From: an uncultured Planctomycetota bacterium
Lineage (GTDB): Bacteria; Planctomycetota; Planctomycetia; Pirellulales; Thermoguttaceae
Length of the DNA: 35,409 bases
Direction of reading: 5' to 3'
NCBI GenBank assembly: GCA_900318195.1
Contig: ONJR01000011.1
Span: 1-35,409 of the forward strand
Both the position numbers and the translations under genes were made by a program. A model generated the notes under the pieces. It was not told the DNA's origin. It ran no database searches and was given only the letters and a program-made list of their open reading frames with translations. Within the stretch, counting starts at the first letter, position 1, and each line of letters starts with the position of its first letter. This document shows positions 16,189 to 24,564 of the stretch, piece by piece.

Positions 16189-17550
16189 TTAGTGGCTCTG
16201 GGTTAAGTAGTGCGCGAGCGCGGCGTGGTAAACCTCGGCAAAGGTCGCGCCGCTATTGTGCGCAAGTTGAACACAGTCGTCGTATTCGGGCGCGACGACA
16301 AGAGTAGCGCCAGTTAAATCTTTACCAAGTTTAATGCGCGCGACTCCGTATTGAGTTACGACTTCGCGCCATTCTCGTGCAAGAGAATATCGACGCTTGA
16401 CAGTCTCGCGCACGCCTAGCGCTCCGGCGTGTGCAAAGAAAACGCGTAAAGCCGCCGATTTCGTATCCATTCTAAGAAGCGCGCAAACCTTAGCGCCAGG
16501 TCGACCCTTCTTCATCATAATCGACTCAAACCAAACGTCGAGGCAACCTAGCTCAAAGAGCGCGCTTGCCACGGTGGCAAGTCGCTCAGCAGAAGCGTCG
16601 TCGACGTTCGTTTCAAGTTCGACAAGTTCTTCTTCCAAGTACGGCGAGTCAGCGCTCGATTCATAAAGCGTCGCGCGCAATATGTTGGGACGCGTCTTCA
16701 TTTCACGTGTTCCAAAAGAATTCACCGACGCTACGACGCGCGAGCCGCTTGGTATCTCCATTTTACGCCAAATTGCAAAGAGAGACGTCGCGGTGGGCGT
16801 TAGCATCTCGCAACGCTCGACGTTATACGAGACGGGAAGACCGTAATTTCGCAAAAGAACCGCTGTTGCAGGCGCGGGGAGAGGATAGACCCCATGCGCG
16901 CATTTAAAAAGCCCTTCGCCGACAGGTAACGGCGAAAGCGAAATTGCGTCGACTCCTAGCGCGTTCAAGCCGACAACGCAACCGACCGTGTCGACGATCG
17001 AATCGACTGCGCCAACTTCGTGAAAGTGCACATCGTCTATTTTGCGCTGATGCACTTCCGCTTCTGCGCAAGCTAGCGCGTGAAATGCGGATAACGCGTC
17101 GCGTTTTGAATTTGCGTCCAGATCGCTATTCTCTAAAAGCGCTCGAATGTCGGCATAAGTACGTCCATGAGAGTGTTTGTGCTCATGGTCATGCTCATGC
17201 TCGTGGTCATGGTCATGGTCATGCTCATGCTCGTGGTCATGGTCATGGTCATGCTCATGCTCGTGGTCATGGTCATGGTCATGCTCATGCTCGTGATCAT
17301 GATTTGAGCAACTGCCATACTCGCAACGATTGACGCTTGCATTCAGATCAGAGCCGAGTTCTACCGTAAGATGAACGCCGGAGACGCCAAAGGAGCTCTT
17401 CTCTTCTATCTTGAAGCGAAATGGGTCGTTCGGAATAAGCCGCTTAAGGGTCGTTTCTAGTGAACGAGGATCGACTCCTAATCCAACAAGCGCGCCAAGA
17501 ATCATATCGCCGGAAGCGCCACCGACACTGTCGAATCGCAATATTCTCAT
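16189..17550 (-). CDS. larC: Nickel-pincer cofactor biosynthesis protein LarC
   Basis: LarC inserts nickel, using CTP, into the pincer cofactor of lactate racemase (LarA) and related enzymes. The 453-residue protein opens with the family mark RFDSVGGASGDMILGAL, and continues with VHFHEVGAVDSIVD, SPLPVGEGLFKCAHGVYPLPAPAT and ETNVDDASAERLA. Residues 84-128 are an unbroken His-x alternation with 23 His, mostly Asp and Glu between, which should store or bind Ni(II) or other metals. The DNA behind it is a 30-bp tandem repeat. The gene is one frame, unlike lactobacilli in which two parts are joined by a programmed frameshift. No larA, larB or larE is nearby. It precedes uvrA by 42 bases. Confidence 0.93.
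   Translation of the reverse strand: MRILRFDSVGGASGDMILGALVGLGVDPRSLETTLKRLIPNDPFRFKIEEKSSFGVSGVHLTVELGSDLNASVNRCEYGSCSNHDHEHEHDHDHDHEHEHDHDHDHEHEHDHDHDHEHEHDHEHKHSHGRTYADIRALLENSDLDANSKRDALSAFHALACAEAEVHQRKIDDVHFHEVGAVDSIVDTVGCVVGLNALGVDAISLSPLPVGEGLFKCAHGVYPLPAPATAVLLRNYGLPVSYNVERCEMLTPTATSLFAIWRKMEIPSGSRVVASVNSFGTREMKTRPNILRATLYESSADSPYLEEELVELETNVDDASAERLATVASALFELGCLDVWFESIMMKKGRPGAKVCALLRMDTKSAALRVFFAHAGALGVRETVKRRYSLAREWREVVTQYGVARIKLGKDLTGATLVVAPEYDDCVQLAHNSGATFAEVYHAALAHYLTQSH
17191..17303. repeat. 30-bp perfect tandem repeat inside larC
   Basis: Three identical 30-base units cover 17191-17220, 17221-17250 and 17251-17280, with a fourth partial, slightly diverged unit to about 17303. 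On the coding strand each unit gives ten residues of alternating His with Asp/Glu. Exact identity suggests recent duplication or slippage. Confidence 0.95.
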
Positions 17551-17632
17551 GGGTTTCTCACTCTCCCGTACACAAAACTAACTGGACGCGCGATACTTCA
17601 AGCTCGCGTATGCGTACAGACCAAAGGTAAAA

Positions 17633-18805
17633 CTAACGCTCGCCGCGAATGCGAGCTATTTCGTCGACGCTACTTCGAAAAATCTTATCCCCCTCGCCTT
17701 GCTTCGGAACGCCGCTAACGGCGACCATATAAACGGCGACGAGATTATCATGACGCTTGACGAGACCTTGCGTGCCATACGCGCCCCCATGTCCGTACCA
17801 ATCGTCGTGCGCTACGACTCCAAACCCGTAATTATCCGAAAGCGCGTCCCCTGTCTGTTTACTCGAAATTACCGCGACCGATTCAGGCGAAAGAATACGC
17901 TTTCCATTCGCGCCGACCCCGTTGCCGCCTAACATTTGAAAAAACTTAATCAGATCGCGCGCCGTGGAAAAGAGGCCGCCCCCGCCTTCGGCATACCGTG
18001 CAGAACCGTCGTCCAGCGACGGATTCTGAACAAACCGGATCGCTTTGAGCGCGCTCTTATCAGCGTCCCAAGCGTAGGGAGTCGCAAAACGTAATTCAAG
18101 CTCGGACGTCGGGAAAAAAGTCGTCTCGTTCATTTCAAGAGGCGCGAGCACGCGCTCACGCAGGAATTCTTCAAACGGCTTGCCGACCACTGTTTCTACC
18201 GCCGCTTGAGCCATATCGATTCCGAGATTCGAGTATGAATAGCGCTCGCCTGGTTCCGCAATAAGTGGCGTTACGCCGACTAAGGACGCAAGCCGGCGCG
18301 TTGGTAAAACGTCTATTCCATAGCTCTCCTGCAACGGGGTAATAAAGCGAAAGCCAGCCGTATGGCTCAGCGCTTGGCGCAACGTTGGCTTATGAGCGAC
18401 TGGGACAAGGAGCGTTGAGCCGTCCTCTTGCTCCCGGGCGACTTTGAGGTTTTTCAACTGCGGAAGATAGGCGTCGAGCGGAGCGTCCAAATCCAACTTA
18501 CCCTCTTCTACGCAAATCATCGTCGCAACCGCAACGAACGCCTTTGTATTCGACGCTATCCAGAAAACGGAGTCGTCACTCATGGGCGTCCGCGTCTCGA
18601 CGTTGGAATAGCCGACCGTTTCTACGTCGATTATTTCTGTAGGCGACGCGACAATAAAAACCGCGCCTGGCATTTCGCCACGCTCTACTAAACCGCTGTA
18701 CGCCGCTTGAAACACGCCGTCCTGCGAAAAGGCGCAACCCGAGGCGAACGCGGTGAAAAATAATGTATGCAAGAGGCGAAGAAAGTGCGTGCGAACGAAT
18801 TTCAT
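17633..18805 (-). CDS. Class C beta-lactamase-like serine hydrolase (secreted)
   Basis: The 390-residue protein carries the penicillin-binding fold of PF00144: SxxK as SNTK (Ser85-Lys88), YxN as YSN (191-193), and a third-strand HxG as HGG in WYGHGGAYGTQG. A signal peptide (LLHTLFFTAFASG) sends it out of the cytoplasm; a Cys at 24 follows it, but the lipobox is not canonical. Members of this family include esterases, D-amino-acid peptidases and peptidoglycan hydrolases, so antibiotic resistance should not be assumed. AAGGAG lies 6 bases before the start. It is 82 bases upstream of larC on the same strand and follows the hisG terminator. Confidence 0.88.
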   Translation of the reverse strand: MKFVRTHFLRLLHTLFFTAFASGCAFSQDGVFQAAYSGLVERGEMPGAVFIVASPTEIIDVETVGYSNVETRTPMSDDSVFWIASNTKAFVAVATMICVEEGKLDLDAPLDAYLPQLKNLKVAREQEDGSTLLVPVAHKPTLRQALSHTAGFRFITPLQESYGIDVLPTRRLASLVGVTPLIAEPGERYSYSNLGIDMAQAAVETVVGKPFEEFLRERVLAPLEMNETTFFPTSELELRFATPYAWDADKSALKAIRFVQNPSLDDGSARYAEGGGGLFSTARDLIKFFQMLGGNGVGANGKRILSPESVAVISSKQTGDALSDNYGFGVVAHDDWYGHGGAYGTQGLVKRHDNLVAVYMVAVSGVPKQGEGDKIFRSSVDEIARIRGER

Positions 18806-18857
18806 GTCCCACTCCTTATCTTAAAATATCACGAAGGCGATCCGCTTTCGCGCGTCG

Positions 18858-18914
18858 AAAAAGAAAAAACGCTCCCTGCGAGCTACGTCTCTGCGACGGT
18901 TCCGTGGAAGCGTT
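18858..18914 (-). terminator. Terminator of the valS-hisI-hisG unit
   Basis: On the reverse strand a 9-bp stem with one G-T pair (18914-18906 with 18876-18868) encloses about 29 bases with smaller internal hairpins, followed by TTTTTTCTTTT (18869-18858). It lies 40 bases after the hisG stop codon and upstream of the hydrolase gene. Confidence 0.8.
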
Positions 18915-18953
18915 ATCATATTTCGAACCCCTTATGCGGAGCGGTTACGACAA

Positions 18954-19832
18954 TCAGTCGATTATCTTGGAAATCTTGAACTCGATGATGCCGCGCGCGC
19001 CAAGACGCTTAAGCTCCGGCGCCAACGTACGCACTGCCTTTTCATCGACTACCGTCGTAATGTCGACCCAATCCATATTGGCAAGTGGCGCTACGGTCGG
19101 CTGATCCAAAGAAGGAAGAAGCGCGAGAATTGCGTCCAAGCCGGATTTCGGCGCGTTCAGCATGAGTCCGACTTTGTTTTCAGCTTCCAGCGTCGCCTTC
19201 AGCATCATGACGATATCGTCGATCTTCGCTTTCTTCCAGGGATCGGCATACGCCGTCTTATTGACAATGAAGCGCGTCGTACTCTGCAGAATTTCGTCCA
19301 CAATACGCAGATGATTCGCTCGAAGCGAACTACCGGTCTCCGTAACTTCAACGATCGCGTCTGCGAGTTTCGGGGGTTTAACCTCGGTCGCGCCCCAACT
19401 GAACTCAACGTTCGCCGTCACACCATGACGCGCGAGGTAAGATTTCGTGAGACCGACCGCTTCAGTGGCGATCGTTTTACCTTCTAGATCCTTGACCGAC
19501 TGAACTGGGGAAGACTCTGGAACACAGAGCACCCAACGAACCGGTCGACGACTCACCTTCGAGAAGGTAAGCTCGGCTAGTTCGACTACGTCCGCGCCCG
19601 TCTCGACGATCCAGTCGTGTCCTGTGAGACCGGCGTCCAAAACGCCGTTCGCTACATAACGCGCCATTTCTTGAGCACGAATGAGCATACACTCGATTTC
19701 GTCGTCGTCAATCGAAGGGAAATAGCTACGCTTCTCAACCGTGATATTGTAACCGCTCTTCTGGAAAAGCTCGACAGTAGCTTCTTGAAGACTACCTGCT
19801 GGAATACCCAACTTTAAAATATTGTCTGCCAT
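18954..19832 (-). CDS. hisG: ATP phosphoribosyltransferase, long form (HisG)
   Basis: HisG joins ATP and PRPP in the first step of histidine synthesis. The 292-residue size fits the long form with a C-terminal ACT-like regulatory domain (about 215-290, including [10 protein letters not shown] and [20 protein letters not shown] helix-strand pattern), the site of histidine feedback. The catalytic part starts [22 protein letters not shown], then [17 protein letters not shown] and VCVPESS-type strand, with the PRPP-binding loop [20 protein letters not shown]. The long form works as a hexamer without HisZ. It lies 68 bases after hisI on the same strand, with a weak ribosome site. Confidence 0.95.
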   Translation of the reverse strand: MADNILKLGIPAGSLQEATVELFQKSGYNITVEKRSYFPSIDDDEIECMLIRAQEMARYVANGVLDAGLTGHDWIVETGADVVELAELTFSKVSRRPVRWVLCVPESSPVQSVKDLEGKTIATEAVGLTKSYLARHGVTANVEFSWGATEVKPPKLADAIVEVTETGSSLRANHLRIVDEILQSTTRFIVNKTAYADPWKKAKIDDIVMMLKATLEAENKVGLMLNAPKSGLDAILALLPSLDQPTVAPLANMDWVDITTVVDEKAVRTLAPELKRLGARGIIEFKISKIID

Positions 19833-19900
19833 GATTTGTCTCGAAATGAATTATGGCGGCGCGCGATTGCGCCGCCCCTGACCTCGCACAAGCGAGAACG

Positions 19901-20305
19901 CTACTTCTTGTACACTTCTTTAGGATCGAAGACGCGCTTACCAACAACAACGTAGTCGTCTCCTTCCAACTTACGGAAAAAGCAACTTGGATAGCCCTCG
20001 TGGCACGCGCTACCGCCGACTTGATCGACTTTAATGAGAAGCGTGTCGCAGTCGCAATCGATATAGATCTCGTGGATCTTTTGAACGTTGCCGCTCTCCT
20101 CGCCTTTACGCCACAACTTCTGACGGCTACGACTATAATAGACCGCGTATCCGAGTTTAAGAGTCTCTTCGTAACTCTCCTCGTTCATGTACGCCATCAT
20201 CAAGACTTCGCCCGTCTGATAGTCTTGGGCGATCACAGGGACAAGACCGTCCCCTTTCGCAAAATTAGGGCGAACCTTATCGCCACAGTTGCATGACTCG
20301 CTCAT
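19901..20305 (-). CDS. hisI: Phosphoribosyl-AMP cyclohydrolase (HisI)
   Basis: HisI opens the purine ring of PR-AMP in the third step of histidine synthesis. The 134-residue protein has all family marks: [22 protein letters not shown], the [18 protein letters not shown] block, [15 protein letters not shown] with the metal-binding Asp/Cys cluster, and [11 protein letters not shown]. It is the stand-alone cyclohydrolase without a fused HisE pyrophosphohydrolase, so hisE must lie elsewhere. AGG precedes the start by 9 bases. It follows valS by 76 bases without a clear promoter or terminator between, so it probably shares the valS transcript. Confidence 0.96.
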   Translation of the reverse strand: MSESCNCGDKVRPNFAKGDGLVPVIAQDYQTGEVLMMAYMNEESYEETLKLGYAVYYSRSRQKLWRKGEESGNVQKIHEIYIDCDCDTLLIKVDQVGGSACHEGYPSCFFRKLEGDDYVVVGKRVFDPKEVYKK

Positions 20306-20381
20306 GAGTTAACCTACTACTTCTTTTAGGATAAAAGTTTTATTCTAAATGCGCGCTCAACGACCGTCGATCGAGAGTTCG

Positions 20382-23300
20382 CTACTTTCGCTCGCGTAAA
20401 ATCGTGCGCAGACGCTCCAACGTTTTAACGTTCGCGTCACGCTGGTTGCAAAGGTCTTGCAAAGACGCGCGCTCTTTCTCAACAACGTGCGCAGGAGCTT
20501 TATTAACAAAATCGCCGGACAGTTTACTTTCCTTCGAACTAATAAAGCCCGACAATTTCTCGACGTCTTTTTCGATCTTCGATATCTCAGCTTCCAAATC
20601 GATGAGATCTGCAACGTCAACATAAATCTCCAAAGACGCCGTCGTCGCGTTAGACGACAATGCGGGAGGCTCTACTTCGGGTCCAATCGATGTGAGAACG
20701 GCGCCCGACATTGATCGGAAGTATTCGCTCATCGGTTGGAGCATCTCCGCTATCTCGGCGCTACATTTGACGGAGAATTTAACCTCCGTCTTCGGCGGCA
20801 CGTTTTGGCGTGCGCGCGCGTCTCGAACGCAACGCAGCGCCTCTTGGAAATTCGAGAATTGCGCTTCAATCTCGGGATTAATCGCGCTCGTGTCCGCAAC
20901 AGGCCACGGCGCAATCGTTACGCTTTCGGTAGCCGGCGCAGGACGAACGCCGCGAACCGGCGCGAAGTCGGCTAGACGACGCCACACTTCTTCCGTTACA
21001 AACGGCGTGATAGGATGAAGCAGGCGCATGAGCGTGTCGAGCGTAGAAACGAGGACGTTTTGAACGAGACCACGTTTTTCGGGATCAAACAGTCTTGCTT
21101 TCGAGATCTCAACGTAGAAACTACAAAATTCGTCCCACGCAAAATCGTACAAGGCGCGCGCGGCGTCGGAAAACTTGTAATTCTCAAGCGACTCCGTTAC
21201 GTGCGCTACAACGCTAGCCAAGCGGCTCAAAATCCAGCGGTCTTCCAAGAGTAGCTCGTCGGGCTTGATTTCGCGAGGCGCGAAATTATCAAGGTTGATC
21301 ATCACGAAGCGCGCCGCGTTCCACAGCTTATTGCAGAAATTGCGTGCAACTTCAAATCGCTCGCCGACGACAGGACCAAGCGGCAACGCCTTCTCCTCGG
21401 GTTTATCAGCCCACTGAGTTGAGAAGTTCTTTTTGCATTTCGGACACTGAATAACGTGCTGCGTGCGATTCTTCTTGGTCTGTTCGATCGTCGCGCCGCA
21501 GTGGGGACATTCAAAATCAAGCGCAAGACGAACGTCCTGACTCTCCGTTGTAAGGAAGAGCATGGTAAAGCGCAACGCGTCGGCGCCAAATTTCTCCATA
21601 ACAGCGACCGGATCGACGCCGTTCCCCTTCGATTTCGACATACCTTCGCCGTACTTATCGAGAATCTTGGGATGAATATAAACTTGCTGGAACGGTTTTT
21701 TACCGACGTTGTAGTAACCGGCAAGCACCATCCTCGCAACCCAAAGACTAATGATGTCTCGGCTCGTTATAAGCGCGCTTGTCGGATAGTAATATTCAAG
21801 TTCTGGGGTCGCGTCGGGCCATCCGAGGGTTGAGTGCGGCCATAGCGCGGAGCTGAACCACGTGTCGAGAACGTCCTCGTCTCGCGTGAGCGTTAGATCG
21901 GGAACAGCGTCGACCGCCAAATTCTCCTCGCGCGAACAAATGAGCCAACCGTCGTTCGATTCATTGCGACGCCATAAAATGTCGTCGCGACCGGCGAACG
22001 CTTGACGCAAAACGTCTTCTGCAACGTCGGGACAATACCAGATAGGAATCTGATGTCCCCACCATAACTGGCGACCGATTGGCCAATCGCGCTTTTCAGA
22101 GAGCCAGTCGAGGTAGCCCTTTGCATAACGACTCGGTTTGATCTCGACTTCGCCGCTCGTAACCGCGTCCATCGCCGTTTGCGCGAGGCGATCCATTTTA
22201 ACAAACCATTGGTCGTTGAGATACGGCTCGATCGACGTCTTAGAACGGTCGGACGTCGCTATTTCGATTTGACGATCTTCAACTTTAACAAGCGCGCCAA
22301 GCGACTCAAGATCGGCAAGAACCGCTTCACGAACTTTCTTAATCGTGAGACCCTGGTATTTACCAGCATTTTCGTTATATGTGCCGTCTCGATTGAGAAG
22401 ATTGACCATCGGCAAATTCTGACGTATACCGACTTCATAGTCGTTCGGATCGTGCGCTGGCGTTATCTTAACGCAACCTGTTCCCTTATCGGGCTTAGCC
22501 CAGACGTCGGCGACGATTGGAATCACTTTGTTTTGAAGCGGCAAAACGACCTTACGACCATCCTTTGCCATTTGCGCTAATTGAATCAGCTTTGGCAAGA
22601 CGTCGACGCGGCGTTCGGTAAGAGCCTTCAATTCCGCTTCAATCTCGTCGCGTTCACGCTCGTGCGCTTTCGCGAGTTTTTCGCGCAATTCCGCCTCTAT
22701 TCGCGCAAATTCCGCCTCGGGTTCGGGATGCACCGCGACCGCAACGTCGCCTAGCATCGTTTCGGGGCGAGTCGTCGCTACTGTTACGAACTCTGGCTCG
22801 CCTGGTTGCGGATCTACGACGGGATAATTGAGATACCAGAAATGCCCTGGAGTCGATTCATGGAACACTTCGTCGTCGCTGACCGCCGTCTGCAATTTCA
22901 CGTCCCAGTTCACAAGACGTTTGCCGCGATAAATCAGACCGTCGGCAAAGAGCTTGAAGAAGAACGCGCGCACGGCTTTCGCGCAAACGTCGTCGAGCGT
23001 GAAGCGAAGACGACGCCAATCGCAACTGCACCCCATCGCTTTCAACTGACTAAGAATTCGAGCCTGATACTGATCCTTCCAGTCCCAAATTCGTTGTACC
23101 AATGCGTCGCGACCAATATCCCAACGGGTCTTACCTTCTTCTTCAAGCAGACGGCGTTCGACTACTGCTTGAGTCGCTATTCCCGCATGATCGACGCCAG
23201 GAACCCACAGCGTTTCAAAGCCCTGCATACGCTTCATACGAACGAGAGCGTCCTGCAAAGAATCGTTGAGCGCGTGACCAAGGTGAAGCGCTCCTGTTAC

Positions 23301-23459
23301 GTTCGGCGGAGGAATGACTACTGCGTAGGGACGCTTATTAGGATTCACTTCGCTATTGAAGAAGCCCTTCTCTTCCCAAAATCTTGACTGACGCTCCTGC
23401 GCCGCCAAATGATCGTATTGCTTGGGAAGTTCGTTGATCAACTGCTCTTGTTTTGTCAT
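20382..23459 (-). CDS. valS: Valyl-tRNA synthetase with zinc-ribbon and coiled-coil insertions
   Basis: The 1025-residue class I enzyme charges tRNA-Val. HIGH appears as HLGH (59-62) within PPNVTGALHLGHAL, and KMSKS as GMSKS near residue 605. The editing domain has MLGDVAVAVHP and GTGCVKITPAHDPNDYEVG. A C-terminal coiled coil (about 960-1025) grips the tRNA as in other ValS. Two insertions stand out: a charged helical stretch of about 50 residues after VAVHP, and a CPHC...CPKC zinc ribbon at about 648-675 between the KMSKS loop and the anticodon-binding domain. I took the ATG at 23459; a TTG at 23486 would add nine residues. The promoter is at 23613-23640, leaving a long leader. Confidence 0.96.
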   Translation of the reverse strand: MTKQEQLINELPKQYDHLAAQERQSRFWEEKGFFNSEVNPNKRPYAVVIPPPNVTGALHLGHALNDSLQDALVRMKRMQGFETLWVPGVDHAGIATQAVVERRLLEEEGKTRWDIGRDALVQRIWDWKDQYQARILSQLKAMGCSCDWRRLRFTLDDVCAKAVRAFFFKLFADGLIYRGKRLVNWDVKLQTAVSDDEVFHESTPGHFWYLNYPVVDPQPGEPEFVTVATTRPETMLGDVAVAVHPEPEAEFARIEAELREKLAKAHERERDEIEAELKALTERRVDVLPKLIQLAQMAKDGRKVVLPLQNKVIPIVADVWAKPDKGTGCVKITPAHDPNDYEVGIRQNLPMVNLLNRDGTYNENAGKYQGLTIKKVREAVLADLESLGALVKVEDRQIEIATSDRSKTSIEPYLNDQWFVKMDRLAQTAMDAVTSGEVEIKPSRYAKGYLDWLSEKRDWPIGRQLWWGHQIPIWYCPDVAEDVLRQAFAGRDDILWRRNESNDGWLICSREENLAVDAVPDLTLTRDEDVLDTWFSSALWPHSTLGWPDATPELEYYYPTSALITSRDIISLWVARMVLAGYYNVGKKPFQQVYIHPKILDKYGEGMSKSKGNGVDPVAVMEKFGADALRFTMLFLTTESQDVRLALDFECPHCGATIEQTKKNRTQHVIQCPKCKKNFSTQWADKPEEKALPLGPVVGERFEVARNFCNKLWNAARFVMINLDNFAPREIKPDELLLEDRWILSRLASVVAHVTESLENYKFSDAARALYDFAWDEFCSFYVEISKARLFDPEKRGLVQNVLVSTLDTLMRLLHPITPFVTEEVWRRLADFAPVRGVRPAPATESVTIAPWPVADTSAINPEIEAQFSNFQEALRCVRDARARQNVPPKTEVKFSVKCSAEIAEMLQPMSEYFRSMSGAVLTSIGPEVEPPALSSNATTASLEIYVDVADLIDLEAEISKIEKDVEKLSGFISSKESKLSGDFVNKAPAHVVEKERASLQDLCNQRDANVKTLERLRTILRERK

Positions 23460-23570
23460 GACTGAAAATGTTCTTGTTACTGCCAAATCAAAACTCGCTC
23501 AGCTACGAAATACGCCGCTGGAACGAGCCAAAACCATGCCACAAAGGTCGCGATTCAAACGACTACGCCG

Positions 23571-23590
23571 TTAGCGCGCAAGCGCGCTAA
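23571..23590. repeat. 20-bp perfect palindrome in the valS leader
   Basis: TTAGCGCGC and its complement are separated by only two bases. It sits about 15-35 bases downstream of the predicted valS transcript start. No T-run follows it in the valS direction, so it is a leader hairpin or protein site and not a terminator. Confidence 0.6.
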
Positions 23591-23612
23591 AAGAACGGAA
23601 TGCATTTAGACA

Positions 23613-23640
23613 ATTATAATGGATTTCCTTACGGCGCCAA
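23613..23640 (-). promoter_or_regulatory. Promoter of valS (and probably hisI-hisG)
   Basis: On the reverse strand TTGGCG (23640-23635) and a perfect TATAAT (23618-23613) are 16 bases apart. The transcript would start near 23606, giving a leader of about 147 bases. No T-box core was found in it. Confidence 0.65.
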
Positions 23641-23699
23641 GACCGGGAAATCGTCATTTACTATAAAAGTCGAATTTGCAACGACGAGCTACGACGCGA

Positions 23700-24257
23700 T
23701 TATTCAAGATTCAGTTCCATTGGCGCGAGAACAAGCGCGTCCTCCGAGGCGCCTGACCACACTGGCTCGACTACTTTCGTCGCCGTCCAACCGCAATGTT
23801 CAAGCCGACCGGAGACGGAATCGCAACCTGGAGTCGGTTCGCCGGTCATACGAACGCGGCACGCGTTGCGCGCGCTCTCAACGTCGAGCGCGACAAGGTC
23901 GCCTTCACAAGCCTCGGCAAGCGGTCGAATCGCAAACCAACGTTCCAAAGTCGCTGAGACTTGTCCTTGAACGCGTCGCGCAACGCAGCCTACCGTCGCG
24001 TCGTCGCAACTTGAAAGATCTTCTTTGATGAAATCGATAAAGCGCGCGTCGCGCTGCAATGCGGCGAGGAGCTCGACGGCCTCGGAGCGTCCGCAAGAAT
24101 GCGAAGGCGAACGCTCCGGACTGGACTCGTTCGACTCGTGCGATGAACTCTCGTAGTCGTCAAATAACTCGCCTACCAAGACGCGTTCTATGCGATTGGA
24201 AACCTCTTGGTAAGTCAACGCGCTCCAAAACGCGCGCCATGCAACCGCTAAACTCAT
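23700..24257 (-). CDS. DUF2760 family protein
   Basis: The 185-residue protein matches the DUF2760 pattern: an N-terminal MSLAVAWRAFWSAL helix, a variable Ser/Glu-rich linker (about 35-60), then ELLAALQRDARFIDFIKEDL, DDATVGCVARRV and TLERWFAIRP. It ends with the strand-rich part containing RVRMTGEP, GRLEHCGWTATKV and DALVLAPMELNL. The function of the family is unknown. I chose the ATG at 24257 because GGTGGAG lies 8 bases upstream and the family usually begins with this helix; a Met at 24332 would add 25 polar residues. It has its own strong promoter and lies just upstream of the valS promoter. Confidence 0.85.
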   Translation of the reverse strand: MSLAVAWRAFWSALTYQEVSNRIERVLVGELFDDYESSSHESNESSPERSPSHSCGRSEAVELLAALQRDARFIDFIKEDLSSCDDATVGCVARRVQGQVSATLERWFAIRPLAEACEGDLVALDVESARNACRVRMTGEPTPGCDSVSGRLEHCGWTATKVVEPVWSGASEDALVLAPMELNLE

Positions 24258-24355
24258 AGGACAGTCTCCACCTGAAAGCGCAATATATTCTCGTGTGCTC
24301 GCGCTTGTACCCTGAGTTCTGCGCGAAGCCACGACGCTCCGCGCTAAACGACTTG

Positions 24356-24384
24356 ATTCTAACCGACCAAGCGCCGATAGTCAA
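24356..24384 (-). promoter_or_regulatory. Strong promoter of the DUF2760 gene
   Basis: On the reverse strand TTGACT (24384-24379) and TAGAAT (24361-24356) have 17 bases between them, the closest match to the sigma-70 consensus for a -35 in this window. The leader would be about 90 bases. Confidence 0.7.
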
Positions 24385-24445
24385 GTATCGCCTAAAGAAA
24401 CTATCGCGTCAAAACGCCATTTTTATTTTTCTCATGCGAACCTAT

Positions 24446-24473
24446 TTTAAAACTCCACCGTTTCCTGTATAAT
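24446..24473 (+). promoter_or_regulatory. Promoter of the sugar isomerase gene
   Basis: A perfect TATAAT (24468-24473) has TTTAAA (24446-24451, four of six consensus bases) 16 bases upstream. The leader to the ATG at 24565 would be about 85 bases. Confidence 0.5.
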
Positions 24474-24564
24474 TTAACAAGGCGGCGCCGCGCAGAAGGG
24501 ATAAGACATATTCGGCGCGCTGCGACGCCTTGCGTCTCACATTACAATCAGAAAGGATAATAAT

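Larger units (their letters stand above)
24258..24564. other. Divergent intergenic region with two promoters
   Basis: This 307-base gap separates the DUF2760 gene (leftward) from the sugar isomerase gene (rightward). It holds the promoter pair at 24356-24384 and 24446-24473. I see no further gene or RNA in it. Confidence 0.7.

Noticed and set aside
17191..17303. CRISPR-like array
   Set aside because: Units are directly adjacent with no spacers and lie in frame in larC, so they are a coding tandem repeat.
16944..17333. Open frame on the + strand with His/Ala/Gly repeats
   Set aside because: It is the antisense shadow of the larC tandem repeat; larC has strong family motifs on the other strand.
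16189..17550. Programmed frameshift in larC as in lactobacilli
   Set aside because: The gene is a single continuous frame covering both halves.
17633..18805. Antibiotic-resistance beta-lactamase
   Set aside because: Only the broad PF00144 fold motifs are present; most such proteins are esterases or peptidases, and nothing else suggests resistance.
23460..23612. T-box riboswitch ahead of valS
   Set aside because: I looked for the conserved T-box core and a terminator before the start codon and found neither.
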